Numbered from the stretch's first letter, positions 47,160-58,394 are shown. The stretch: DNA of 64,000 bases from Thalassia testudinum (GCA_037157565.1 JAZHRO010000055.1:39649001-39713000); one strand, 5' to 3'. Translations and numbers: made by a program. The notes: generated from the sequence alone by a model not told the origin.

Positions 47160-47756
47160 GGCATTAGAGGTTCCAGGAGAGGAGCTCGAGGTAGCCTAAG
47201 TGGGTGAGATGGAGGAGGTCAAGGTGGTCAGGGATGAGGGAGATGGCAAGGTCAACAAGCAGGCCGAAGTTGCAGCATGAGTTGAGGAGCTTGTAGTGGG
47301 GGAAGGCATAGTGGCAAGACATTGTGGGGAGCCTAGGGAGCTCTGAAGGGGCGAGGGGCTTGTAGAGGGAGAGGAAGTGGTGGTGGTTGGATAGGAATTG
47401 GTGGAGGGGGAGGTACAGAGGAAGGTGGTGGGGTTGGATGAAGGGGTGAAGCGATCGGGCTAGAGGTTGAAGAGGGTTCGGTTGTAGGAGAGGAGGGTAT
47501 CAAGGAGGAAGGGGAGGTGAAGGCTGGAGCAGCCGCAAGTAGTAGACTTGAAGAGCGTCAAGAGGGGAGGAGAGGACCTTGTGGATGACGCAAGAGTAGA
47601 GGTGAGGGTGCTAGTCATGGGTGACGGCGCGATTGAGGTGGTGGTCGTGGCTCCATGAGACCTTGAGGAAGGAGATGCCTTGCACATGGTAGTAAGGGAG
47701 CGTCATCCATGCTTGGGTGTGCTTTAAGGGTGTGTTTCTCCAATGAGGGGCTCCCT
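47160..47756. other. GC/purine-rich block, possible gene fragment
   Basis: Plus strand is GGAGG/GTGG-rich. On the minus strand, 47460-47687 and flanks read a frame containing ISFLKVSWSHDHHLNRAV, which could be a fragment of a host protein, but no family was recognised. It ends exactly at the Sirevirus-like LTR start (47757). Composition differs sharply from the AT-rich sequence to its left. Confidence 0.35.
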
Positions 47757-48129
47757 TGTTGGTACAAAGGCATCACAATCATTGATTTTGATGATAACAA
47801 AATACTTGTGATTTAATATTTGCATTGAGTTTAAAGTTTCAAATTAATTGCAAATGATAGCAAGTGTGGAAGAGCTCAAGCTCAAGATCATGAACGAATG
47901 GAGCAGCTTGATGTAGGAGAAAATCATGAAGAAGCTTTGGAGGAAAAAGAAAAAAAGAATAGGATAGATTTCTTTTTTATGTACTTGTAATCTTTGTTCT
48001 TTTATTTTTAGATATATGTTAAAGAACTCAAAATATAACACCCTAGGTTCTAGACACACTTACTTATCCTTGGACACTTAGGCAATTCCTAGAATCAACT
48101 TAAAAAACTAAATCAGTAATCAATCAGCC

Positions 48130-48790
48130 TTATCAAATGTCCAATAATTATATCAAATGTCTAATAGTGACTTTCAAGTCGTCTAATAATAGGATCAAAC
48201 GTCCAATACCCAATAGCCTTCAGAGGTTCTGACCTTAATATTCAAACGTCTAGATATAATTGTGGATGTCTGAAGACCTTCTCAGACATCTGATGAAAGG
48301 ACCATTGGCCTATTGATGCCTTTGTCAGACCAAATTATTCATGAAATAAGTTGCAATTATCTTATTACTTTTTCCAAACATCCAGAGAGCCTTCTAGATG
48401 TCTAATAAAGAGACGTTAGAACTAATCTGACCTAAATATAGATTTGTTAGATCCAATTTAACCATTAACTTCTCAAGAAATCAATTCTCGAAGGTTACCT
48501 ATAGTCTCAGACGTCCAGTAATATGTCCAAGCATCCTACAGATGTCTAAACAGGATCCCTGTTTGGATATGATCAACTCAGGAACATTTCCAGGAACCAA
48601 CCCTTCCATTATTAGACCTCCATTATTTGTATCAAAGGTTTTAAAACACTTCCAGACGTCATATCTTTGTGGATAAGTACACTGTTTAGATCTAATTAAC
48701 TCTAGGAAAACTGACCTCTTTTTCAGACATCCAGACTTTCAGTAGATGTCTGATCAGACGTCTGACCCATATTTTAAACGTCTGATTTTG
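48130..48790 (+). repeat. Decayed AGACGTCTG motif cluster
   Basis: About fifteen words of AAACGTC, AGACATC, AGATGTC and AGACGTCTGA type. The 3' LTR has the corresponding cluster at 55070-55700. Both lie upstream of TATA. Confidence 0.65.
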
Positions 48791-48958
48791 CTGTCATACC
48801 TAATTATGACCCTGATCTCATTAGATTTCGGCCTGACTTTTCTTCGACTAACCCCAATGGCTATAAGGCATCTCCCAAGCCTTCTTGAAGGTTCCTACAG
48901 CCTCTATAAATAGACTAGAGGCCTTCCTTTGTTAGACACATCATTGAGATATTACTTT

Positions 48959-48977
48959 CAACTATTATACACATTTT
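48959..48977. repeat. Target site duplication of the LINE, left copy
   Basis: CAACTATTATACACATTTT; the right copy at 51723-51741 differs by one base. The uninterrupted site is seen in the other LTR at about 55877-55896. Confidence 0.8.
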
Positions 48978-49165
48978 TTTTAGCAAATGCGGGAGCAAAT
49001 CTTATTCATCCCCCACTCCCTGGAGGCAAGCAAAATGACAGGGGGATCGAACTAAAACCTACTAGGTACATAAAAAAAGGGAACATGACTCGTGGCCTAG
49101 TACAATAAAGAAAGCAACAAAAGGACCAACAACAAAACAAAAGGTCAATGAATGACATAGGGAAA

Positions 49166-49890
49166 CTAAAGCTTATCGAGCCTAATGATGCCTTGGATGC
49201 ACTTGTTGAGATTCACAGGATTGTTGTAGAACTGCCAATCACTTCCTGCTAAGCCAGCAATCGCATAAGCAAGTGCATTCGCAGTAGGGTATATAAAAGT
49301 AAGCGAGAGAATTTTAGCCTTGTGCTTAAGAACCTCCTTGTAATCTACTTTAGCCAACAATTCACCGAAACTTTCCCTGTCCACCAAAAATACAAGAGAG
49401 TAGATTCGCACTCTAACTGAACTTCAGAGAAGTGAGGGGTAGCATTAAGAACATGACGGGCGGTATTAAGGATAGCCAGCTCCTTAGACCTAGCCTTGAA
49501 CCTGCAATTAACACTCAAAAGGAAATCCCCAATAGTATTTCTCACAACCCAAGTCAGAAGATAGTAGTCTTCGCTTCTCCAAACAACAATATTAATCATA
49601 ACCCCAACAAAAGGTCTGACCCAGCTAAGAATAAGAGATTTAGGGCATTGTTGAAGAATCCAAATAGATAAGTTAAAGTTATACCAATTCTTACCAAGCA
49701 CAATGGGAATATAATTAGAGGATATAAGATCATTCCTAAGCTTATTACGAAGCCACCACACATTAAACCATATGAAGCTAATGAGGCCTTTAAGGACGTG
49801 AGTTCTAAGGGAGCTATTAGGGACCTGATGATATGAAAGAAGTGATTTGGGTCGATAGGAGTAATGAGATGCACAGAGAAAACCCACTTG
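49166..49890 (-). pseudogene. LINE RNase H domain (broken)
   Basis: C-terminal RNase H (RVT_3 type) of plant L1 elements. The frame reads ELAILNTARHVLNA, EVQLECESTLL, then after a frameshift VDRESFGELLAKVDYKEVLKHK and ANALAYAIAGLAGSDW, matching the block order of this domain up to its C-terminal helix. Two frames are needed (49345-49887, then 49166-49411). It lies downstream of RT and zf-RVT on the minus strand. Confidence 0.7.
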
Positions 49891-49899
49891 GCGACCTGG

Positions 49900-50499
49900 T
49901 TAGCAAAGGTGGCCTTGAGAGAAAAGGTGTGTAATAGTTTCGCCCTTAGGCTCATCATTGCAGCAAGAGCATTTCAAGGGAAACAAAATAACAAGTCTAT
50001 TAATATTATCATCAGTTGGGAGCCTAGAGAGGATAATGAGCCAAACCAAAAGAGATATGTGAAGGGGAAGCTTAAGATTCCAAAGGGCTTTGGCTACAGC
50101 ATCAACAAGGGAAGTGGCAAATTGGGACTGGTAAGCCGAGGCAATGGTGAACCTACCATCGGAATTGGTCGTCCAAATGGGGATATCCTTCCCAAGATCA
50201 AGATTAATGTGGGAGATTTGAAGTCGGAGATTAATGGGGATATGAGTCATGATAGGGTGATTGTGGGATATCTGCAAAAAATCTATAACACAAACAGGGG
50301 AGATGTTGACAGTATCAAGAAGAAAGGCTTTAAGAGGTGAATCACCAATCCAAGTCTCCATCCAGAAGTTCACCATGCCTTCATGAATATCCCAACGGAT
50401 CAGAGGTTTCATAAGAAAATACGCATCCCAAAGAGCTTTATCTCTAGCAGGAAAGAACGGGGAACTGGAGGGGACACTGCCATAAAGACGTTTCATCAT
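49900..50499 (-). pseudogene. LINE zf-RVT region
   Basis: Uninterrupted 199-codon frame between RT and RNase H. It shows the conserved order KALWDAYF, WMETWIGDSPL, WTTNSDGRFTIASAY, then LWNLKLPLHISLLVWLIILSRLPT and a Cys/His cluster (CSCCNDEPKGETITHLF, then HLC). This is the reverse transcriptase zinc-binding domain of plant LINEs. The surviving frame indicates a comparatively young insertion. Confidence 0.8.
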
Positions 50500-51725
50500 C
50501 TGGGCATAAGGGGAATTGGAAAACAGAATATGCCAAACTCTTCATCCTAAGGGAAGATAGGAATGCATTGAGATCAAGTATACCGAGGCCACCAAGGTGA
50601 AGAGGTTTGGCAATAGTATCCCAAGAAATCCAGTGGTGTTTAGTATCTCCAGGGGAAGAGCCCCAAAAAAAGTTGGCCATGATAGAATGAAGCTTCCTGA
50701 TTATGAACTTAGGGACCTCTAAGACAGATAAGATGTGTATAGGGACAGAGGAGAGGACATGTTTAATGAGGAGCCTGGAAGCAGAAGAAAGTAAGTTGGC
50801 TTTCCAACCAGCCAACTTAGACTGAATTTTACCAATGGTGTCGTAAAAATAGGAAGTTTTAGCTCTACCCGAGAAGATTGGGCAACCAAGGTAAGTGAAG
50901 GGGAAGGAGCCGGATTGGATGCCACCGGCCTACGAGATACGATTGACCTTATCAGTAGGTAGATTTTTCCGCATAAAGCAGCCGAAGGCTTCTTGGTAGG
51001 AATTAAGGAATAGGGACAAATTAGCAATAGACTGGGGGGCTGCCATTAAGAAAAAGAACGATGTCATATGCATAGAGGAGAGACAATGGAGCACAAACAC
51101 CACGTTTAACAAAATAAGGCTTGATTTTATCCCGGAAGGCAAGTTATTTAAGGCCTCTAATGAAGGGTTCCATGAATATGTCAAAAAGATTGGGGGACAA
51201 CGGGTCGCCCTATCTCAATCCCCAAGACGTCTTGAAAAAAGGAGAGGAGACACCATCAACAAGGATGGAAGATCCCTCATGTTCGACAAAAGCCCAAATC
51301 AAGGAGAGCGCAATCAGAGAGAAGCCAAATCTCACAAGGATTTGAAAAAGAATATTCCACTCCACTCTATCATAGGCCTTTTGAAGGTCCAACTGGATAA
51401 TAATATTCGATCCGAAGACTTTGCGATTGATGTGTTGAGTGAGTTCAAAGGTGGTAGCAATATGATCATGAATGGAGCGATTTTTGATAAAGCCAGCTTG
51501 CTCAAAAGATATAAGTTTGGGGATGATCGTAGCAAGTCTTTTGGTAAGGATGCCCGAAATAATCTTGTAGATAACGTTACATAAGCTAATCAGGTGATAA
51601 TCAACCAAGTTCTCAACATCCAATTTTTTAGGGATCAGGATAATAAACATATTGTTGAAGGATCTAGGGCCTTTATGATGGGTGAAGAAGTAGGAAATGA
51701 CCTGAGTTAAGTCCTCTTTCAACAA
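50444..51725 (-). pseudogene. LINE reverse transcriptase domain (5' truncated)
   Basis: Starts mid-domain at 51725 with PRSFNNMFIILIPKK, then DYHLISLCNVIYKIISGIL, the AGFIKNRSIHDHI block and LQKAYDRVEWN. The next frame carries the RQGDPLSP-type block near 51190-51215. The YADD box reads YAYD in the third frame (near 51065), so the first catalytic Asp is Tyr. The thumb follows in 50444-50815 (LLIKHVLSSVPIHILSV, FFWGSSPG, WDTIAKPLHLGGLGI). Two or three frameshifts separate these parts. Confidence 0.82.
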
Positions 51726-52261
51726 CTATTATACATATTTTATTAGAGATCAAAAGAAGAGAATTGTGCCCTTGCTCTCTAATCACTACACTCCTAATCC
51801 AAGAGCACCGAAACTCTATTGCGCATTTCACATCAATCTCTTTCGAATTAGGGAAGTCTCTTCACCTATAGAAGTTTAACATCAACATTATATTTTGTGG
51901 CTCTATAGGATTTTTTTCTGTATTTTATATTGTTAGTTGGGTATTCACGTGATGAATTCCCGTCTCCTTCATAAGACAATACTCTTTGTGAAGAAGAGTT
52001 TAAGGTAGACTACCCTCAGTTAAAGTAGTGTGATTGTAAATTGAGATTGTATCACCCTTGTTTAAGTGCACTCGTGGATTTGATCTACTTGGTAAATTGA
52101 AAAATTCAAAGTCAAAAGACTTAGGTGATGGTTTTTACCCCTAGGGTTTCTACTTAAAAATCATTGTCTCTTTATGGTGAATGTTCTTTGTGTCATTGTA
52201 TTTTATTTTGGTATTATTTTTCAATTACACTATTCACCCTCCTCTAGTGTAAAATCTCAGC

Positions 52262-52274
52262 TGGTATCGGAGCG
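52262..52274 (+). promoter_or_regulatory. Primer binding site, decayed iMet type
   Basis: TGGTATCGGAGCG, one A-to-G change from TGGTATCAGAGC, two bases after the 5' LTR end. Confidence 0.75.
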
Positions 52275-52320
52275 TCGTTCTCACATATGCGGAGTCACAC
52301 CCGAAGAAGATCCAAAATTA

Positions 52321-54195
52321 ATGGAGGCAAGCATTGTTGCGACGAAGCACACCGAGGGGCAATCCATCATCCGACCACCTTATTTCGAAGGTAAGAATTA
52401 TCCATATTGAAAATTACAGATGAAAATGTGGTTGCAGCGAATAACTATACGGTATGGGAGAGATGCGAGACCCACTGTTATCCCAGAAAAACCTGCAAGA
52501 GGTTACTCAAGAGTAAATTAAGGAACTCTCTCTCAATGCAAAGGCGACGAATGCGTTATATTGCACATTAAGTCTGGAAGAGTTCAACCGGATTTCACAA
52601 TACTCCACTGCCTACAAAATTTGGCACACCCTTGAGGTAACACATGAAGGGACTTCAACAGTAAAATCATTTAAAATAAATTTATTTTCTCAAGAATTTG
52701 ATCTTTTATTATGAAAGATAATGAGACTTTAAGTGAGATGTATACTAGGTTCATACTTATAGTGATCAATCTCAAGTCACTAGGAAAGACCTTCATAAAA
52801 AGGGAGCTTCAATCCAAGTTACTACATTTCCTCGTACTCGATTAGGAACAAAAGTACCCTTGATTGAGGAATCTCACAAAATTAAAGAGCTCAAGATGAA
52901 GGATCTACTTGGGAATCTCATGGCATATAAGAACATGATGAAGCAAAGGAAGAAGCAAGTCACTCCGGAGCCAAAGATAAAGAAGACACTTGCCTTCAAA
53001 GCCACATCGGATAGAGAGGTAAGTTCTGATGACGAGGAACTTGAATGTCTAGCTAACAAATTTGCCAAGTTTCTCAAGCTTAGGTAATGCAAGAAGGAGA
53101 AGAAGGAAAGGAAGGAAAGCCCAACTCATTGCTATCATTGCAACAAAAAAGGGGCACCTTAGATCGAAGTGCCCACTCTTGAAGAAAGAAAAGGAGAAGA
53201 GGCACAAGAAGAAGTCGTTCCAAGCTACATGGGGCAACACTAGCTTGGAGGAGGAAGAAGAAGAGAAATTTCAAGGAGGAGATCGCTTGCATGGGTTTCA
53301 TGATGATCGTAAGTTATGGTGAGAAAGAAGAATCATTGCAACAAAAAGGGGCACCTTAGATCGAAGTGCCCACTCTCGAAGAAGGAAAAGCAGAAGGAGA
53401 AGAGACACAAGAAGAAGGTGTTCCAAGCTACATGGAACAACACTAGCTCGGAGGAGGAAGAAGAAGACAAGAAAAATTCCAAGGAGGAGATTGCTTTCAT
53501 GGGTTTCATGGTGATCGCAAGTGAGAGTGGCAAAGAAGATAACAACAAGAACAATTCCAACAAAGAAAAGGTAAATTGTTTTATTTTAGATGAGTTGCAA
53601 GAAGCTTTAAAAGAGTTGTATGATCTTAGTAGAACATTAAAGTTAGAAAATAAGAATTTGAAAAAGAGTTCTAGCACCGTAAAATCTAAATAGATAATCT
53701 TATTACTAAAAATCAAGATTTCAATGCCTTTTTCAGTTCTATTAAGTGTAAAAAGAATGCTCTTATTTTGGAAAACCATGATATAATCTTAAAGAACACT
53801 AAATTAATTGAGGAGAATAGCTTACTAAAATATGAAACTTCAATTCTAAAAAGAAAGATGAGTATTACTGAAAAAGACCTTGCTTGTCTTAAATAGAATT
53901 CAGAAAAATTAATTAGTGAGTTAGCTAGAATCACTAAGGAAAATACTATGGTTAATGCTAAATGTAGAAATGGACACACCAAAAGAATTTTTGCACAAAG
54001 GCCAAATGATTGGAATCCAAGTGAACCCCAACCTTGGTCAAGAAACACTATGGAAGACCTAAAAAGATGTGGGTATCTAGATCCCTTGTACAATCTTGTT
54101 TTGTAGATTTTGATGTAGATCCGAGGAACTATCTATATGGAATTCATCAAGGGAGAATTAAGGTTCTTGGCGAACCAAACAGGTATAGTGAATAA
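52321..54195 (+). pseudogene. gag: Sirevirus-type gag with duplicated zinc knuckle (broken)
   Basis: Starts MEASIVATKHTEGQS at 52321, parallel to the gag at 10788. The copia gag domain is broken by a TGA after NYPY and several frameshifts, but ALYCTLSLEEFNRIS and IWHTLEVTHEGTS are clear. The segment with the zinc knuckle occurs twice in tandem: CYHCNKKGHLRSKC (about 53133-53174) and a second copy lacking the first Cys (about 53340-53375). A Leu/Lys/Asn-rich coiled-coil-like stretch follows (53570-53940), then a basic tail with KKMWVSRSLVQ, like the usual Sirevirus gag end, to TAA at 54193-54195. No pol follows. Confidence 0.78.
53114..53530 (+). repeat. ~205-bp tandem duplication over the zinc knuckle
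   Basis: Units 53114-53325 and 53328-53530 share the knuckle, the Lys-rich stretch, the FQATW(G/N)NTS word, the Glu run and the GFM block. They differ by point changes and small indels. Confidence 0.8.
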
Positions 54196-54249
54196 AATCC
54201 ATACCAACGGAGGTAAAATTTTTTTATTTTGATGATCTATTAGGCATCA

Positions 54250-54697
54250 ACATAGGGGGAGAAAATGTGAATTTGGTATATGCTACAGTTCCATTAAAAA
54301 AGGGGGAGATTATCCCTAATAATAGTCAATTTGAATTTTACATAGAAATACATGTATTTAAGGGAAGATTTGAAAGCTTATGAAACTATATTTCCATTAA
54401 AAAGGGGGAGATATCTAGTAACCCTTGTAATTTTCAAATTTAACATAGAAGTGCATGTTGCTAGAGAAAATAAACTTATCTCCTAAATTATGTCAAAATG
54501 GGGGAGATAATAGAAAAGCATGCTTCCTTCATAATATCAAAAAGGAGAGAGTTAATAGACTTTAGAATAGCATGAATTAAGGGGGAGTTGTAGGATAAGT
54601 TGATTAAAATTGCTTAAATCCTTTTGATAATGTTAAAAGGAGGGAGATCTTTTTGAGTATTATTTATGGTTTTATCATCATAAAAAAAAAGGGAAAT
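54250..54697 (+). promoter_or_regulatory. Multiple polypurine tracts
   Basis: GGGGGAG-type tracts at about 54255, 54302, 54404, 54504 and 54583, with decayed GGAGGGAGA near 54641 and AAAGGGAAAT just before the 3' LTR. Confidence 0.75.
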
Positions 54698-56318
54698 CGT
54701 TGATGTAAAGGCATCACGATTATTTATTTTGATAATAACAAAACACTTGTGATTTAACATTTGTATTAAGTTTAAAGTTTCAAATTAATTGCAAATGATA
54801 GCAAGTGTGAAAGAGCTTAAGCTCAAGATCATAAAGAAATGGAGGAGCTCGATGTAAAAGAAAATCATGAAAGAGCTTTAGAGGAAGAAAAAAAGAAGAA
54901 TATGACAGATTTCCTTTTTATGTACTTGTAATCTTTGTTCTTTTATTTTTAGATATATGTTAAAGTGTCCAAAATATAACACCCTAGGTTCTAGACACAC
55001 TTACCTATCTTTAGGACACTTAAGCAATTCCTAGAATCGACTCTGAAAGCTAAAATAGTAATCAGTCAACCTTATCGATCAAACGTCCAACAATGATATC
55101 AGATGTCTGATAATAAGATCAAACATCCAATACCTAATGGCTTGCTTACAGAGGTTCAGACCTTAATATTTAGACGTCCAAACATAGTTGCAGACATCTA
55201 AAGATCTTCTCAGATGTCCAATAAAAGGATTGTTGGCCTATTGATGCCTTTGTTAGACCAAATTATTCACAACATAAGTTGCCATTATTTTATTACTTTT
55301 TCCAAACGTCCAGAGAGCCTTCCAGATGCTAGACCTAATCTGTTGACCCAAATCTAGATTTGTTAAACCTAATTTAACCATTAGCTTCTCAGGAAATCAA
55401 TTCTCGAAGGTTGCCTTTAGTCTCAAACGGCCATTAATATGTCCAAACGTCCTACAGACATCTAAACAAGATCCCTATTTGGATATGATCAACTCAGGAA
55501 CAATTTCAGGAACCAACCTTTCCATTATTAGACATCCATTATTTGTATTAGACATCTTAAAATGCACTTCTAGGCGTCTGATCGTTGTTGACAAGTACAC
55601 TATTTAGATCTGATTAACTCTAGGGAAACTGACCCTTGTTTTCAGATGTCTACACTTTCCAGTAGATGTCTAATTAGACATCTGGCCAATATTTTAGATG
55701 TCTGATTTTGCTGTCAGACCTAATTGTGACCCTAATCTCATTAGATTTCGACCTGACTTTTCTTGGACCTAACCCAAATGGCTATAAGGCCTCTCCCAAG
55801 CCTTTTTGAAGGTTCCTCAATCCTCTATAAATAGACTAAAGACCTTCCTTTGTTAGACTCACCATTGAGATAATACTTTCCACTAATATACATATTTTAT
55901 TAGAGATCAAAAGAAGAGAATTGTGCCCTTGCTCTCTAAGCTCTACACTCTGCATCCAAAAGCACCGAAACTCTACTGCATATTTCATATCAATCTCTTC
56001 CGCATTAAGGAAGTCTCTTCACCTATAGAAGCTTAAGTTCAACATTACATTTTGTGGCTCTATAGGATCTTCCTTTGTATTTTATACTGTTGGTAGGGTA
56101 TTCACGTGGTAAATTCACATCTCCTTCATGAGATAAAATCCTCTTCGAGAAGATGAGTTTAAGGTACATTACTCTTGGTTAAAGTAGTGTGGTTGTAAAT
56201 TAAGGTTGTATCACCCTTGTTTAAGTGATACGCTAGTGGATTTATTCTACTCAGTAGATCAAAAAATCCTAAGTTGAGACACTTAGGTGATGGTTTTTAC
56301 CTTTCGAGTTTCCACCTA
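54698..56318 (+). repeat. 3' LTR, truncated
   Basis: Matches the two parts of the 5' LTR. The TATA box TATAAATA is at 55826-55833. It starts CGTTGATG (TGTTGG expected) and breaks off at GTTTCCACCTA, where CACTACAATAAAA begins. Confidence 0.82.
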
Positions 56319-57742
56319 CACTACAATAAAAATGGTCAAAGATGACAAATATCTTATAAAGACCACAACAAATAAATCGTCGTTATATAACCTGCCAACG
56401 AATAATTTATTCGTTGTCACATTCGTTGCTATACGAGCTGTTGTTAAATCTATAATGAATATATATTCATTGGCAAATTTAAACAATGAATAAAATCGTC
56501 ACTAAATTCGTCACATATGTTAAATTTAGCGACGAATGTTTTCGTCGTCTTTCTTTCTTTTAATAATAATTTTTTTCATCACCTTATAAATAATATGCCA
56601 ATGATTAATTCATCGCAATGTAAGAATGATACAAAAAATTATTAATCATCCTTTAAAATACTTATAATGTATCATACTTATAGTTATGCTGATTACCTAT
56701 AAAATAAATTTTATTTTACAATATCTACCAAAATATTTCTCACAAATTGACATTTTCAAATGAAAACTTTACATAACATACACCTAAAAATTGTGAGCAT
56801 ACTTCATTTCAACATATATTTGAAGGGACTAAAAAGTTTATTAGTTTCCAAAAAATCACTGAAATATATAGTTTCTAAAATAAACTCCAAGAGTTCCCTT
56901 CAACTAATGTAGCTAGAATTTTACAAAAACTAATTGTTCTTGCACTCTTTGCTTATTATACCTACAAACAAGTCAAATAAAAAGCTGCATTTATAAACCT
57001 TTTAAGAATCTATGTACTAAACATAAAACTAGTTAAAATTTTACAACAAAAGATGCACAAAAGTGGTGCCTAAACCATGAAGGTAACTATAGTCCATAAC
57101 TAAGAAAAACGCAAGCTAGATCACAATTGCACTCAACACTTAGAAGTCAGATCACAGCCTGTCCATGAATGATCCTCGCAACCTATCCATGCTTCATCCC
57201 ATATTATCTTGCCACTGGGTCTGACGTTTGCATGTGTGGAAGCTTTAACAAAAGAAGAAGCAAGGAATTGCCATCAACAAGTTTATAAATACACGAAAAC
57301 ACCAAAGGATTGAACATTTCTATCTATTCTCTTGCCGTCTTTTTTCACATTAAGTTTATATTTCAAATTTTCATCTTTGTCTTAGCCAAATGAATTGAGC
57401 TTCTTGACCTTAGCACCCTTTGCTTGCAAGTTTTTCCTTTAGCATTCAAAGTTTTATTGATTCCATCTCATCCTTATAACCCATCCTTTTACTTTGCAGA
57501 AGAAAGCCTTCTGCAAAAGGTGTAAATGGTCGGGGCTCCTTGTAGATGACTCTTCCATCAAGTCATCCATAATTATGGTGAAGACTACGGGTTTAAAAGC
57601 TAGGATTGTCTCTATGTAAATTGATATTAATATCAAAATGATCTTACAATCAAATGAGTCTTGGTCATACAAATCCTTTATATGGTCAGCCAAAAAATAT
57701 AAAAGAATGGAGCATGGAATATAAGGCAATGAATACAAGCAC
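56319..57742 (+). mobile_element. CACTA-like terminus and following sequence
   Basis: CACTACAATAAAAATGG is followed by several GACGAAT / ATTCGTC-type words in both orientations (56380-56550), as in CACTA subterminal regions. The rest is AT-rich; the minus-strand frame at 57454-57756 is unrecognised. The other end is missing, probably lost by deletion or by the next insertion at 57743. Confidence 0.5.
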
Positions 57743-58283
57743 TGATTTAGACACATTTATTTCACATAAACTGTCTATTTTTGCATATTCTTAGGTGTAT
57801 AATTGCATTCATCATTATAAATATTGCACAGCATGCATCATCCTACATTTAGATTAGTTTGTATAAATTTTAGGTTAATTTGCTCTTTTTGTGGCTAGGC
57901 GACAGGACGATCTCATTTCGAGGCCTCGGATTGAAAATCCAACTATATAGATCTAATTAGGGAGATGATCAGAGTCCAACGCCTTCGAGATCACCCCGAT
58001 CGGATTTCCGTAGTATCAGATGTAGTCCAAGGAAAATCAGAGGTCAAGGGCCATGGTGGTCTAAATTCATACCTCAGATGACAAATCCGACCACACAGAT
58101 GAGTTCGGATCGACGACCACATCCCAACGACGCATAAATCGATCCAATCCAACATCCGTTGCACCACCTATGAGCATTTAAAGATGGACGGTCATGATGG
58201 CGTCACGTAGCGCCATCCCAACCACCCAAAGTGCCCAAAACTGCCCACAGCATCTTTTCTTCATCGCCTGATCTAATCCCAAC

Positions 58284-58394
58284 CGTTGGATCATCAATCC
58301 AACGACTGAGATTCAATCTCAAGCTGCACACCAATTCTACTGAAGGAAAGGGAGTGAGCGCTCTCAACTATTGGATCGTTATCCAACGGTTGAG
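58284..58394. repeat. Paired CCGTTGGAT hairpins
   Basis: First: CGTTGGAT (58284-58291), 5-base loop, exact complement ending 58304. Second: a 14-bp arm 58363-58376, 4-base loop, arm 58381-58394, with two mismatches that CG-to-TA decay would explain. A looser version lies near 58683-58712. Confidence 0.75.

Larger units (their letters stand above)
48978..51722 (-). mobile_element. 5'-truncated plant L1-type LINE
   Basis: A 2.7 kb non-LTR element on the minus strand with a short poly(A) (T run at 48974-48981), 19-bp target duplications, and 5' truncation inside the RT domain. Order on its own strand is RT, zf-RVT zinc-binding domain, RNase H, tail. It inserted in the 5' LTR of the Sirevirus-like element, so it is younger than that element. 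Confidence 0.88.
47757..52259 (+). repeat. 5' LTR, interrupted by a LINE
   Basis: LTR parts 47757-48977 and 51723-52259 align with 54698-56318. It starts TGTTGGTAC and ends TCTCA. U3 has decayed AGACGTCTG motifs (48130-48790), then TATAAATA at 48905-48912. The LINE lies just downstream of TATA. Confidence 0.82.
47757..56318 (+). mobile_element. Second gag-only Sirevirus-like element, with nested LINE
   Basis: Relative of the 8987 element but a different family. 5' LTR 47757-52259 (about 1.74 kb once the LINE and one duplication copy are removed), primer site at 52262, gag remnants 52321-54195, polypurine tracts 54250-54700 and a 3' LTR from 54698 that stops at 56318, where a CACTA-like terminus begins. 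The last ~110 bp of the 3' LTR are missing. No pol sequence lies between gag and 3' LTR. Confidence 0.82.

Noticed and set aside
57454..57756. 100-codon minus-strand ORF with hydrophobic N-terminus
   Set aside because: It crosses the left end of the third element's LTR (57743), so its start codon belongs to a later insertion.
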